Shown: positions 1 to 8,317, numbered from the stretch's first letter. The stretch is 48,753 bases of DNA from SIG455 sp045659025 (GCA_045659025.1 JAZOWA010000055.1:1-48753), one strand, 5' to 3'. Notes: a model not told the origin generated them from the letters alone. Numbers and translations: made by a program.

Positions 1-666
1 TGTAAGGCCTGTGGGAGCAACGAACTGTACGTTGTTTGTCTCTGTTACAGGGGGTACGATTGTAACTGCAACTTCAACAGTAGCAGTACCAACGAGAGTC
101 TTACCCTCGGTAATTTCTGTGATTGTTACAGTAACTACGCCGTCTGCGTATGTACCTGTAACTGCAGTAGCGTAAACATCTGCTGCAGGAGTTCCTGCCA
201 CAGAACCGTCAGAGAGAACAGTATAGAACATACCAGCTGTCTCTTTAACGAGTGCTTCAGCAGCAGCGATTGCAGCAGCTTCATCAGCCTGCTCTTCTCG
301 TACTGTAAGACCTGTAGGAGCAACGAGCTGTACGTTGTTGGTCTCGGTTACAGGGGGTACGATTGTAACTGCAACTTCAACTGTGTTTGCAGTACCAACG
401 AGAGTCTTGCCCTCGGTAACTGCTGTAATTGTTACGGTAACTACGCCGTCTGCGTATGTACCTGTAGCCTCTGTAGCGTAAACGTCTGTTGCAGGAGTTT
501 CTGCTACAGAACCGTCAGAGAGAACTGTGTAGAACATGCCAGCTTCTGCTTTAACAAGTGCTACAGCAGCAGCGATTGCAGCAGCTTCATTAGCCTGCTC
601 TTCTGCTACTGTAAGACCTGTAGGAGCAACGAACTGTACGTCGTTTGTCTCTGTTACAGGGGGAGG
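1..666 (-). repeat. Coding tandem repeat, units of 303 and 306 bp
   Basis: The string TGTAAGRCCTGTRGGAGC recurs at 1, 304 and 610, giving periods of 303 and 306 bp. The units are nearly identical at DNA level. The one-codon difference lies near GTATVEVAV versus GTANTVEVAV. The copy at 610 is only about 57 bp long before it diverges into the N-terminal domain. The near-identity of third-codon positions points to recent duplication or ongoing homogenisation. Confidence 0.85.
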
Positions 667-1287
667 CGTAACCGCACCATCTGTAACGATCATTGTTACA
701 CCATTTGCGATAATAGGTCTTGAAGCGTGACCTACTGTGTACTTCTTGGTAGCACCCTGAGCAGGGTAGAAGTTGGTGTTTGTGCCGTTAGAATCTACCG
801 CGAGAGTAACTTCTGTGCCGATTGCAGTACCCGCAGGAACTGTGAAGGGCACATCTACAAGTACAAACTCTGTAGCGGGTGTGGGAAGTGATGTGGGGGG
901 AACGCTTGCAAGCTTTGTGAGCTTGAACTTAGCGAGGCTTTCTGTTACAACAGCGCCCATCATATCGTCGTTGATCTCAAAAAGTGTACCCAAGATACCT
1001 GTCTCTGCAAATCTCTTCTTGAGGTTTGAGAGGTTGGTATCAAATGTGGCATTGGTAACAGTAATACCTGCTGCCATGTTGTAGATCTGCTCAATGCCTG
1101 AGACGGTAAGTCTCACATAAGCAGAATCACCCGGTTTGATTGCTGTAACAGCGCCGCCGTCACCGTCAACGATTGACAAGGTGTAGGCAGGAGCAGTTTC
1201 AGCAAAAACCATCGTAGCAGGGAGTAAAGTGAACATCATTGCCACTGTGAGGATAACGCTCAATACTCTGCTGAGTGATTTTTTCAT
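1..1287 (-). CDS. Secreted repeat protein, C-terminus cut off by the window edge
   Basis: The frame is open from an ATG at 1287 to base 1 with no stop (429 codons), so the 3' end lies outside the window. A strong GGAGGA site precedes the ATG. Residues 1-29 are a signal peptide: Lys/Arg start, hydrophobic core, VFA cleavage site. Residues of about 30-200 form a beta-rich domain with the feel of a cohesin or carbohydrate-module fold (GDSAYVRLTV, then VPFTVPAGTAIGTEVTL); this resemblance is weak and by eye. After that come tandem units of 101-102 residues, each starting PPVTETN and containing GMFYTVLSDGSV, that continue out of the window. It lies downstream of the other secreted gene (1397-3073) on the same strand, 109 bp away, and may share its transcript. 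It is probably a cell-surface or extracellular matrix protein. No catalytic motif is visible. Confidence 0.8.
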   Translation of the reverse strand, partial: MKKSLSRVLSVILTVAMMFTLLPATMVFAETAPAYTLSIVDGDGGAVTAIKPGDSAYVRLTVSGIEQIYNMAAGITVTNATFDTNLSNLKKRFAETGILGTLFEINDDMMGAVVTESLAKFKLTKLASVPPTSLPTPATEFVLVDVPFTVPAGTAIGTEVTLAVDSNGTNTNFYPAQGATKKYTVGHASRPIIANGVTMIVTDGAVTPPPVTETNDVQFVAPTGLTVAEEQANEAAAIAAAVALVKAEAGMFYTVLSDGSVAETPATDVYATEATGTYADGVVTVTITAVTEGKTLVGTANTVEVAVTIVPPVTETNNVQLVAPTGLTVREEQADEAAAIAAAEALVKETAGMFYTVLSDGSVAGTPAADVYATAVTGTYADGVVTVTITEITEGKTLVGTATVEVAVTIVPPVTETNNVQFVAPTGLT

Positions 1288-1332
1288 AATCTTCCTCCTC
1301 GTGTTTCTAAAATAATGCTTATTCGTCAACCA

Positions 1333-1361
1333 ATCCCTGCCCGCAAAAAACGGGCAGGGAT
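1333..1361 (-). terminator. Intercistronic hairpin between two secreted-protein genes
   Basis: An 11-bp perfect stem (ATCCCTGCCCG at 1333-1343 with CGGGCAGGGAT at 1351-1361) closes a 7-nt A/T loop. Read on the minus strand there is no T-tract after the stem. It may therefore be a processing or stability element, or a weak terminator, between the 1397-3073 gene and the downstream repeat gene. Confidence 0.4.
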
Positions 1362-1396
1362 GGAGATTAACCTAAATAATATTGTGTCGGGATTGA

Positions 1397-3073
1397 TTAT
1401 TCAACGATTGAACCTACCATAGGAGCAAACATTCCGTAGTCATCGCCGTCAACGTCGCCGTCGAGGTCCAAGTCACCAAAGAACGCATACTTAAGGTTGA
1501 TAGTGCCGAGGTCAATCTCTTCGCCATCAGCGATAGAAACTTCTTCCTGATACTTAACAGTTCTGGAAATGTAGATTTCGCCTTCAACGAACTCGAATTT
1601 AGCGTGAGCAACGAGTACCTGGTAATCGCCGGGCTCAACTTCGAGCTCGAACTTACCGAAGGTATCGGTAGTAGCTGCGAATGACTTGTAGCCGTCTGCT
1701 ACGAAGTTACCACCATTGAGGTCGCCGTCAAGCTGGATAGCTGTAACAACTGCGCCTATGGGAGTGGTTGTATCAAAGCCGTTGATTTCGCCTGTGGTAT
1801 CAACTACAGTAACAGTACCTGTGATAACGGTAGCAGATGTAGCAGCAGAAGCGGATACCTCAACTGTGATTGTACCAAGTGCTGTGCCTGCGGTTACAGA
1901 ACCAGCAGCTTCCTTAGTAGCAACAGCTACAGCGAAGATCTTGAGCTCTGCAGTAGCAGCGCTTACAGTTGTGGTGTAAGCAAAGTTGTCTGCAGGGATA
2001 ACTGTATTGGCAACTGTCTTGTCGTTCCATGTGTACTCAGGAGCAAAACCTGTAGAAGCAAGCTTGGTCTTAACAACAGCTTCAACAACTGCTTCTGTAG
2101 CCTCATCGATAGATGAGATGCCGAGGTCTTCAAGACCGAAGTTGAGAGAACCAGCACTTGTCTGAACGCCAGCATATTCTCTCTTGGTAGCTGTGAAGGT
2201 GAACTTCTCAGCAGCTGTGAAACCTCTGTATTCAATAGCAACAGTCTGAGCAGTTGCATCCCAAACGTATGTATAACCGCCGGTTACGTCTTTGGTTGTG
2301 CCGTCCTCGTGGTTTGTAACAACTGTGATTGCAACTTCTTTAGCAGCTGCGATAGCTACATCCTCTGTGAGCTCTTCATCAACGTAGAGCGGGATGTTTG
2401 TAGCGCCTGTAACAGTGATGCCTGTTACTGCTGCGGGGGGAGCTACAACAGTAGCGGTAACTGTGCCAGCTACCATACCTTTGTAGGAAACGGTAACAGT
2501 ATATACGCCAGACTCTTCTACAGCAGTTGCTGTGAAGTCTGCGCCGTTAGCTACTGTGCAAGCAACAGTTGTGGGTGCGGTAGCACCGAGTTCTGTGTAA
2601 TTAACAGAAACTTTACCCTGCAACCATGCAGCCCATGCAGCTTCGTCTGCGGGGATCTCGTTGCTGGGGAGTTCAAAACTGGTCTCGCCAGTGATTGCAA
2701 CAGTTTCTGCAGCGGCTACGCCGTATTTAACAGCTACTTCTGTTACGCTTGAGCCACCAGCGTAGATGTCAACTGTGTCGCTGCCACCTGTGCGCTTAGC
2801 GAAAGAAATCGCAACATCAGCGCCAGCTGTCTTTGCCTGCTGATCAATGTACTGCATATCTGCGGGAGCAGTGGTGTCAGAAATCTCTGTACCTGCATTA
2901 ACTGCAAGGAAAGTTACCTGACCCTCTACTGCGCCTGCGATAGTGGTTTTAATTTTATTGCCGTCTTTAGCTGTTGTGAGTGTGAGCTCAGAAGCAGCAA
3001 AAGCGGTTGTGGAAAGCATTGCAAAACAAGCAACGATAGCTACGGTGCTTGCCAATATCTTTCTAAGTTTCAT
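1397..3073 (-). CDS. Secreted Ig-like protein with a C-terminal half-dockerin
   Basis: 558 residues from the ATG at 3073. An upstream in-frame start at 3091 is less likely, because GAGAGGAG sits about 8 nt before the 3073 ATG. Residues 1-27 are a signal peptide ending AFA. The middle is Thr/Val/Ala-rich with bacterial Ig-like character (VTGITVTGATNIPLYVDEEL). Around 425-530 is a domain of the carboxypeptidase-regulatory/dockerin-companion type (GKFELEVEPGDYQVLVAH). The last 28 residues contain GDLDLDGDVDGDDYGMF, one calcium-binding dockerin-like loop; a normal dockerin has two. No enzyme domain is seen. A consensus promoter lies at 3160-3188. It is likely exported and surface or matrix associated. 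Confidence 0.75.
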   Translation of the reverse strand: MKLRKILASTVAIVACFAMLSTTAFAASELTLTTAKDGNKIKTTIAGAVEGQVTFLAVNAGTEISDTTAPADMQYIDQQAKTAGADVAISFAKRTGGSDTVDIYAGGSSVTEVAVKYGVAAAETVAITGETSFELPSNEIPADEAAWAAWLQGKVSVNYTELGATAPTTVACTVANGADFTATAVEESGVYTVTVSYKGMVAGTVTATVVAPPAAVTGITVTGATNIPLYVDEELTEDVAIAAAKEVAITVVTNHEDGTTKDVTGGYTYVWDATAQTVAIEYRGFTAAEKFTFTATKREYAGVQTSAGSLNFGLEDLGISSIDEATEAVVEAVVKTKLASTGFAPEYTWNDKTVANTVIPADNFAYTTTVSAATAELKIFAVAVATKEAAGSVTAGTALGTITVEVSASAATSATVITGTVTVVDTTGEINGFDTTTPIGAVVTAIQLDGDLNGGNFVADGYKSFAATTDTFGKFELEVEPGDYQVLVAHAKFEFVEGEIYISRTVKYQEEVSIADGEEIDLGTINLKYAFFGDLDLDGDVDGDDYGMFAPMVGSIVE

Positions 3074-3159
3074 TTTTACATCTCCTCTCAAGAATTTGCC
3101 TTAAGATAACGCGTCCTTTTACCATAAGACATGAAAACAAATGAAATCTATACACATTA

Positions 3160-3188
3160 ATTATAAATGCAACCCATATATTTTGCAA
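3160..3188 (-). promoter_or_regulatory. Sigma-A promoter for the secreted half-dockerin gene
   Basis: On the minus strand, TTGCAA (3188-3183), 17 bp, TATAAT (3165-3160). This gives a leader of roughly 80 nt before the ATG at 3073. Confidence 0.7.
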
Positions 3189-3218
3189 TAGTCTTTTTTT
3201 GCTTTTTTTCAATTTTGT

Positions 3219-3261
3219 TACAAAAACCGAACAAGCGCAGAGAAGGGGGGTTCTCTGCGCT
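3219..3261 (-). terminator. Terminator of apbE
   Basis: An 11-bp perfect stem (3234-3244 with 3251-3261, AGCGCAGAGAA/TTCTCTGCGCT) has a 6-nt loop. On the minus strand it is followed by TGTTCGGTTTTTG. It lies about 30 bp past the apbE stop. Confidence 0.75.
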
Positions 3262-3291
3262 CATATATAAAGGAAGATATTTTTTAATATT

Positions 3292-4263
3292 TCACTTCTC
3301 GGCATAGTCAATTTTCAATCCGTCGGTGGTGAAAACACCTTCGCTTGAACAGATGACGATGTCAATATTCAACTTTTCGGCAACCTGGATACTCTTATCC
3401 TTGCCCATTACAAAGAAGGCGGTGGAAAGGGCATCTGCCATAGTGCCGTTGGGCGATATCACCGTGACGGAGAGCACATCGTTTGTCGGGTTAACTCCCG
3501 TACGTGGGTCTATTATATGATGATATGTCTTGCCCTCTGATTCAAAGAACCTCTCGTATCCGCCACTGGTAACGATACAGGTGTCCTCTGCCTCTACCGT
3601 AGCAAACACAGATCCTCTGCCGTCTGTGGGGGATTGGAGGCCTACTTTCCAAGGAGTCTTTCCCTTCTTGCCGACAGCAACAATATTGCCACCCAGATCG
3701 GCTATGGCGGATTTTACACCTTCGGATTTGAGGATTTCTCTCACCCTGTCCCCTGCATAGCCCTTGGCAATACCGCCAAGATCAATCTTCATGCCTTCTT
3801 TGGTGAGGGTGACGGTGAGATTATCCTCATTCAGCACCACATCACCCACAAGGGCGACGCCCCTGGCAATCTCCTCTGCATCTGGTACATGGCCACCACC
3901 CGATATATCCCATATATCCACAAGCGGTTTGACGGTTATATCAAAGGCGCCTGACGTGAGGGCTTTGCAGTCGGAGGCAATCCGCAAAAGGTCAAAAGTC
4001 TCTCTGCTCACCTTAACGGGTGTACCGTAGGGGGCGGAATTGATTGCGGACACCTCGCTTCCCTCCACATAGGCAGAAAGGAGCTTCTCTATCCTGCGGA
4101 TTTCCTCGAAACTTTTGTCCACGGCAATCTTGTCGTCTGCGGTGATGGTGATCATAGTAGACAGCATATACTCCCTGCGGGTATAATCCCCCGAGGAGCG
4201 AAGCAGACCTGCGATAGTAATTATTGCGATGGCACCTACCAGTGCCGTAATGGCTTTCTTCAT
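3292..4263 (-). CDS. apbE: FAD:protein FMN transferase (ApbE)
   Basis: 323 residues, normal length for the family. ApbE splits FAD and attaches FMN through a phosphoester bond to a Thr of target flavoproteins such as Rnf/Nqr subunits or extracellular reductases; it works on the outer face of the membrane. Residues 5-22 form a hydrophobic N-terminal anchor; a lipobox cysteine is absent. Family motifs are clear: DLGGIAKGYA (161-170), LGGN (190-193), TSGGYERFF (232-240), HHIIDPRTG (248-256) and the metal-binding MADALSTA (275-282, Asp277 and Thr281). It has its own promoter (4296-4323) and terminator, so it is probably monocistronic. No flavinylation target is visible nearby. Confidence 0.93.
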   Translation of the reverse strand: MKKAITALVGAIAIITIAGLLRSSGDYTRREYMLSTMITITADDKIAVDKSFEEIRRIEKLLSAYVEGSEVSAINSAPYGTPVKVSRETFDLLRIASDCKALTSGAFDITVKPLVDIWDISGGGHVPDAEEIARGVALVGDVVLNEDNLTVTLTKEGMKIDLGGIAKGYAGDRVREILKSEGVKSAIADLGGNIVAVGKKGKTPWKVGLQSPTDGRGSVFATVEAEDTCIVTSGGYERFFESEGKTYHHIIDPRTGVNPTNDVLSVTVISPNGTMADALSTAFFVMGKDKSIQVAEKLNIDIVICSSEGVFTTDGLKIDYAEK

Positions 4264-4295
4264 CTTTTTCTCCTTAAAAAGAGTGGTATGTTTTC

Positions 4296-4323
4296 ATTAT
4301 ACCACTACGGGAGAAAAAATCAA
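4296..4323 (-). promoter_or_regulatory. Sigma-A promoter for apbE
   Basis: On the minus strand, TTGATT (4323-4318), 16 bp, TATAAT (4301-4296). It is squeezed between the end of the upstream M14 gene (4330) and apbE. Confidence 0.65.
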
Positions 4324-4329
4324 ATATTA

Positions 4330-5214
4330 TTATACCAGATACCCACATTCGGCTATAAGGGGATAGCAAGCATCCTTGATATCCTCAAACTCATCAAAGG
4401 GCAGAGGGTTTACTCCCTTGCCCACCTCCACGGTGAAGGCGGGAAGGTTGAATTTATCCAGATACCAGTCTTTGAATCCCGAATAGGAACTTATGCCCGA
4501 GGCGGTGTCCAGTTCGTACCCCGAGGCATCGGCTAAACCCCTTGCCTCCCGATAGAACCCGAACCCGTTGAAAGACCAGTATATCACCTCGCCCTGAGAG
4601 TGAAACGCCACCGCAAAGGGAAACTCCTCTTTAAGCACCAACTCCCTCACGGATCGGGTCTCCGGTTCGGAGAAGGGGAAGGGACCGGGATACCGTCTTG
4701 GGCCCGGACTGCCATAGCCCGACTCCCGTGCTATACGGGCATATTCATAGAAAAGAGCATCATAATTGTGGTTGAGATCCACTCCATTGATATTTGCCTG
4801 CCACATGGCCTGCACATCACCGTCACCTATCATCTCCGACACCGACACGTATCGGTCATTTTCAGGGGAGAGACCATTGATTACAAGTTCTACTCCGTCG
4901 GGATTTACCATAGGCATTATATAATAAGTACATTTTTCGTATATGTCCCTTGCCCGTTTGCCCCCTATCTCCCCATCGTTTCTGATTGCAGTTATGAAAT
5001 CCTCACACCAACTTGCAAGAAGTGATGCTGTAATCCACTCAAGGGCGTGATGTGCGCCGTTCAGAAATATCTTGTTCTCCCCCTTACCTATCTTTACATA
5101 CCATAGTTCTCTGCCCTGCACGCTTAACCCCGCGCTTGCCACCTCACACAAGTCGCGGTCCAAGCCTTCAAGGGCATCTGTCAGCCGTCCGTAATCAAAA
5201 TTATCATAGTCCAT
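4330..5214 (-). CDS. M14-family zinc carboxypeptidase, no signal peptide
   Basis: 294 residues. It starts MDYDNFDYGRLTDAL with no export signal, so it is presumably cytoplasmic. M14 landmarks: zinc ligands in GAHHALE (His56, Glu59), NPDG (104-107), GVDLNHNYD (144-152), third zinc ligand His205 in FHSQGE, and catalytic Glu263 in FTVEVGKG. The pattern resembles gamma-D-glutamyl-diamino acid peptidases that cut peptidoglycan peptides. A cytoplasmic location would fit recycling of muropeptides or a sporulation role; this is inference. GGAGG lies 8 nt before the ATG. A secreted relative is at 24189-25649. Confidence 0.85.
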   Translation of the reverse strand: MDYDNFDYGRLTDALEGLDRDLCEVASAGLSVQGRELWYVKIGKGENKIFLNGAHHALEWITASLLASWCEDFITAIRNDGEIGGKRARDIYEKCTYYIMPMVNPDGVELVINGLSPENDRYVSVSEMIGDGDVQAMWQANINGVDLNHNYDALFYEYARIARESGYGSPGPRRYPGPFPFSEPETRSVRELVLKEEFPFAVAFHSQGEVIYWSFNGFGFYREARGLADASGYELDTASGISSYSGFKDWYLDKFNLPAFTVEVGKGVNPLPFDEFEDIKDACYPLIAECGYLV

Positions 5215-5274
5215 ACCCTACACCTCCATAACCTATTATATGTGGAAGAGCAGGGGCGGGTAACTATATTTTTC

Positions 5275-5303
5275 TTGATTTTTTCTGCGGTGTGATATAT
5301 AAT
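5275..5303 (+). promoter_or_regulatory. Sigma-A promoter for darA-holB-ricT
   Basis: TTGATT (5275-5280), 17 bp, TATAAT (5298-5303). The predicted start is near 5310, just before the GAAGGAGATG ribosome site of darA. Confidence 0.75.
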
Positions 5304-5326
5304 TATTATGAAGGAGATGATGCAAA

Positions 5327-5653
5327 ATGAAACTGATTCTCGCAATTGTCAATGACGAAGATGCAGGTGCAGTTCTTTCCGAACTCAACCGTGCAGGATT
5401 CACCGTAACAAAGCTCGCCACCACAGGCGGTTTTCTCCGTGCAGGTAATGTGACTATGATTATCGGTACCGAGGAGGATAAGGTTGACGAAGCAATGAAA
5501 ATCATTGCCGATAAGAGCAAAAAGAGGAAGCAGTTCACCGCTCCCCCTATGCCTATCGGTGCGCCCCACTCCTTTGTGCCCTGCCCCATCGAGATTGAGG
5601 TGGGCGGTGCCACAGTATTTGTAATGAATGTCGAAAGGTTTGAAAAGCTTTGA
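5327..5653 (+). CDS. darA: PII-like cyclic-di-AMP receptor DarA/PstA (YaaQ)
   Basis: 108 residues, the usual length. It matches the YaaQ/DarA/PstA family, trimeric PII-like proteins that bind the second messenger cyclic di-AMP. Visible marks are the N-terminal MKLILAIVNDED strand, the ligand-loop motif TKLATTGGFLRAGN (28-41) and VDEAMKII. It is first in a cluster with holB and ricT, an order also found in Bacillus (yaaQ-yaaR-holB-yaaT); the small yaaR gene is missing here. The stop TGA overlaps the next gene's TTG start. The downstream target of DarA is not known. Confidence 0.93.
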   Translation: MKLILAIVNDEDAGAVLSELNRAGFTVTKLATTGGFLRAGNVTMIIGTEEDKVDEAMKIIADKSKKRKQFTAPPMPIGAPHSFVPCPIEIEVGGATVFVMNVERFEKL

Positions 5654-6624
5654 TTATAAAGCCTATCGGTCAGGGTAAGATTATAGGCTTCTTTGAAGAA
5701 GCCATAAGGAACAATTCCCTGGGACACGCATATATAATTGAGGGTGATGAGGGTAGTGGCAAGAGGACTCTTGCGTCTTATCTTGCTGCCGTAGCCACTT
5801 GTGAGAAGGGCACTTTCTGCGGTGAGTGCAAGATGTGCAAGCAGTCCATGGCAGATGCCAATCCCGATATTATTTCTGTGTCGGCAGGGGGTCAGGCTTC
5901 CCTTAAAATTGAGGTTATCCGTGATCTTCTGGACAAACTGTCTTTCAAAAGTTTCCACGGGGGCAGACGGGTAATCATCATTGAAGGTGCAGACATTATG
6001 ACAACCCAAGCCCAGAACGCCCTGCTTAAATCCATTGAAGAACCCTCGGCGGGTACGGTTTTCCTTATCCTTTGCAAGAGGGCATCATATATGCTTCCCA
6101 CCATCACGTCCCGCACCCAGACTCTCTCTATAGCGCCCTTGGGCATGGAGGATCTTAAAAAAATCGCACCCGACTGTTCTGCTTTTGAGTATAGCTATTG
6201 CAACGGCAATCCGGGAGTGCTGAAGAGGATTTCGGCGGATGGGGAGTTCAAGGATTTCAGAAAGGCGGCGTCGGAGGTAATCGCATCCGTAATCTGCGGT
6301 GATGAGGACAAACTCTACGATTGTGCTGAGTTCTTTGAGGCAAACAAGGACCGCAAGGCTGATCTTATGACGGTGCTCACCCTGCTCGTACGGGACGTGC
6401 TTTATAAAAAGAGTGGTCTTGACTCATCCATTGTCAACACCGATATGATTCATCTGGTTAATTCCATTTCGGCAAAATGCACGTTGCTCGCCTGCACCAG
6501 AGCCCTTGCAGAGATTCTGGAGGCAGAGAGCGGAGTGCTCAGCAAATACAGCAGTTACCCCATGGCGGTACAGGCCATGCTTATAAAAGCCAGAGATGCA
6601 ATCACCAAACAGGAGGATAATTAA
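5650..6624 (+). CDS. holB: DNA polymerase III subunit delta prime
   Basis: 324 residues, a component of the clamp loader. It has a P-loop-like GDEGSGKRT (32-40), four zinc-binding cysteines (51, 57, 60, 63), NALLKSIEEP (123-132) and SRT in place of the SRC finger (154-156). The Walker B region (VIIIEGAD) lacks the DE pair, as usual for the non-hydrolysing delta prime subunit. The start is a TTG that overlaps the darA stop (TTGA), with AAAGG about 11 nt upstream, so it is translationally coupled. The C-terminal part is variable and matches no motif I recognise. Confidence 0.9.
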   Translation: MIIKPIGQGKIIGFFEEAIRNNSLGHAYIIEGDEGSGKRTLASYLAAVATCEKGTFCGECKMCKQSMADANPDIISVSAGGQASLKIEVIRDLLDKLSFKSFHGGRRVIIIEGADIMTTQAQNALLKSIEEPSAGTVFLILCKRASYMLPTITSRTQTLSIAPLGMEDLKKIAPDCSAFEYSYCNGNPGVLKRISADGEFKDFRKAASEVIASVICGDEDKLYDCAEFFEANKDRKADLMTVLTLLVRDVLYKKSGLDSSIVNTDMIHLVNSISAKCTLLACTRALAEILEAESGVLSKYSSYPMAVQAMLIKARDAITKQEDN

Positions 6625-7497
6625 TTGATAGATGTAATTGGAATTCGTTTCCCCACAAGGCCTAAGGTGTATTACTTCAGTCCTTGTAAGGAGGAGGCTG
6701 TAAAAGGAGATACGGTTATCGTAGAGACGGCCCGTGGCATTGAGTACGGTACCGTAATGATGGAAAAGAAACAGGTGGAGGAGAGCGAACTTGTAGCCGA
6801 GCTCAAGCCCGTGCTCAGAAAGGCCACCGAAGACGATCTCAAGCAGATTGAACGCAATCTTGCCGACGAAAAAGAGGCCTTCAAAGTGTGCGCCGACCTT
6901 ATCGAGAAGCGCAATATGGAGATGAAACTCATCTGCACAGAGTATATGTTTGACAGAAGCAAGGTGCTTTTTTACTTCACCGCAGACGACAGAGTGGATT
7001 TCAGAGAGCTTGTACGCGACCTGGCAGGAGTGCTCCGCACAAGGATTGAACTTCGCCAGATAGGCGTACGTGATGTGGCCAAGATGATTGGAGGTCTCGG
7101 TATATGTGGCAGACCTTTCTGCTGTCACACCCACTTGCCAGATTTCCATCCCGTATCAGTTAAGATGGCAAAGGAGCAGGGCATGAGCCTTAACCCCGGT
7201 AAGATTTCCGGTACTTGCGGACGTCTTATGTGTTGTCTTAAAAACGAGTATGAGGTGTATGAGGAACTGGGCAAACAGGTGCCTAACATGTGGAGTGTGG
7301 TATCCACCCCCGACGGAGACGGCGTAGTAACCGCCGTGGACGTACTCCGCAAGGATGTGACCGTCACCTTTGACAAAAACGGCGTAAAAACAGCAAGTCA
7401 CTACAGCGCCGATGACATCAAGGTCATCAAAAAAGGCGTAAAGAAACAGACTGAGATTGAGGATACCGACGAACTGAAAAAACTCGAGGAAAAATAA
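6625..7497 (+). CDS. ricT: RicT/YaaT, PSP1-domain regulator with Fe-S cysteines
   Basis: 290 residues. In Bacillus, RicT forms the RicA-RicF-RicT complex that carries iron-sulfur clusters, helps RNase Y mature mRNAs and stimulates the phosphorelay leading to sporulation. The PSP1 domain is marked by the cysteine cluster CGRPFCC (161-167) and CGRLMCC (198-204). The start is a TTG directly after the holB stop; AGGAGG 8-9 nt upstream strongly supports it, and no ATG lies nearby. The last 30 residues are charged and probably disordered. Confidence 0.92.
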   Translation: MIDVIGIRFPTRPKVYYFSPCKEEAVKGDTVIVETARGIEYGTVMMEKKQVEESELVAELKPVLRKATEDDLKQIERNLADEKEAFKVCADLIEKRNMEMKLICTEYMFDRSKVLFYFTADDRVDFRELVRDLAGVLRTRIELRQIGVRDVAKMIGGLGICGRPFCCHTHLPDFHPVSVKMAKEQGMSLNPGKISGTCGRLMCCLKNEYEVYEELGKQVPNMWSVVSTPDGDGVVTAVDVLRKDVTVTFDKNGVKTASHYSADDIKVIKKGVKKQTEIEDTDELKKLEEK

Positions 7498-7506
7498 TAA
7501 TTACTC

Positions 7507-7535
7507 TTGATTTTTATATATTTTTTATATATAAT
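7507..7535 (+). promoter_or_regulatory. Sigma-A promoter for the ferredoxin
   Basis: TTGATT (7507-7512), 17 bp, TATAAT (7530-7535). An AAGGAGGT ribosome site follows about 20 nt later. Confidence 0.75.
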
Positions 7536-7561
7536 GTATCTATCATAAGGAGGTGTTACCT

Positions 7562-7732
7562 ATGGCATATATTATTAACAATGATTGCATCAGCTGCGGT
7601 GCTTGCGAAGGCGAATGCCCCGTATCCTGCATTTCTGCCGGTGATGGCAAATACGTTATCAACGAGAACGAGTGCATCGAGTGCGGTGCATGTGCAGGCG
7701 TTTGCCCTGTATCTGCTCCCAATCCCCAATAA
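7562..7732 (+). CDS. 2[4Fe-4S] ferredoxin, clostridial type
   Basis: 56 residues. Two CxxCxxCxxxCP clusters are present: CISCGACEGECP near the start and CIECGACAGVCP near the end, the classic clostridial ferredoxin carrying two [4Fe-4S] clusters. It passes low-potential electrons between oxidoreductases such as pyruvate:ferredoxin oxidoreductase, hydrogenase and Rnf. It has its own consensus promoter, an AGGAGGT ribosome site and a strong terminator, so it is a single-gene unit, probably highly expressed. Confidence 0.95.
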   Translation: MAYIINNDCISCGACEGECPVSCISAGDGKYVINENECIECGACAGVCPVSAPNPQ

Positions 7733-7756
7733 GTTGAATTTTAATTGACAAAAGAG

Positions 7757-7789
7757 CAAGGCGGACCGATTGGTCCGCCTTGTTTTTTT
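7757..7789 (+). terminator. Ferredoxin terminator
   Basis: An 11-bp perfect stem (7757-7767 with 7772-7782) has the 4-nt loop GATT and is followed by TTTTTTT (7783-7789). Confidence 0.92.
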
Positions 7790-7837
7790 GTGTCTGCTCT
7801 TATCTTAAAAAAACTTGCGTGATTTTAAGGCAAGTGG

Positions 7838-8008
7838 CTATCTCTCCGTAAGGTCTTCCAGCACACCGCCTAAGGTGCGGAAGATATTCTGCCTTGTACG
7901 GCGCATCTGCTTGTGGCTTTTGTCATCCATGGGGTCAAGGAGCATACCCAGCATAGCACCCGTCACGGTGCCTGCGATAAGGCCTGCGGTGAATCCTTTC
8001 ATACTCAT
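7838..8008 (-). CDS. Small glycine-zipper membrane-associated protein
   Basis: 56 residues, MSMKGFTAGL to LEDLTER. Residues 5-24 are a hydrophobic glycine zipper (GFTAGLIAGTVTGAMLGMLL, small-xxx-small spacing), followed by a basic stretch (KSHKQMRRTRQ). This pattern is seen in YtxH-like small proteins. AGGGG lies 7 nt before the ATG at 8008; a second ATG two codons in is possible. It follows the YlmC-like gene by one base, so the two are probably co-expressed with or after sigG. The function is unknown. Confidence 0.65.
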   Translation of the reverse strand: MSMKGFTAGLIAGTVTGAMLGMLLDPMDDKSHKQMRRTRQNIFRTLGGVLEDLTER

Positions 8009-8009
8009 A

Positions 8010-8273
8010 TCAATTCCCCTTTTTATCTCTCTGCTTCGGGATTTGTGACAAATCCACTAATATTGTGTCTCCTCCGAACTTTTTTATACATTCCCAGGGG
8101 ATTACCACGCCGTCGCATCTGCCGAAAAGCCGGATTTTATCCTTGCCCGGCACCACAATCGATACTATCTCACCGCCCGGTGTGCTTATTTCCATATCGA
8201 ACACCGCACCAAGCCGTCCGCCGTCGGAAATGTCTATTACCTCTTTGCTCTTGAAATCCGATGCACGAAACAT
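8010..8273 (-). CDS. YlmC/YmxH-family PRC-barrel sporulation protein
   Basis: 87 residues, a single PRC-barrel-like domain: MFRASDFKSKEVIDISDG, GRLGAVFDMEI, then IPWECIKKFGGDTILVDL. This matches the YlmC/YmxH family, found almost only in spore formers and often next to sigG in Clostridia. The exact role is unknown. It lies 44 bp downstream of sigG on the same strand, with no terminator visible between them. Confidence 0.85.
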   Translation of the reverse strand: MFRASDFKSKEVIDISDGGRLGAVFDMEISTPGGEIVSIVVPGKDKIRLFGRCDGVVIPWECIKKFGGDTILVDLSQIPKQRDKKGN

Positions 8274-8317
8274 TATTTACCACCTCTGTAATATATATGG
8301 GTTTTTTTCGCTATGAT

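Noticed and set aside
2309..2752. Cysteine-rich 147-codon plus-strand frame
   Set aside because: Antisense to the secreted Ig-like gene; the same composition artefact, and no ribosome site.
5236..7149. Minus-strand frames over darA, holB and ricT (257 and 241 codons)
   Set aside because: The plus-strand genes are certain from their motifs and ribosome sites; these frames are shadows.
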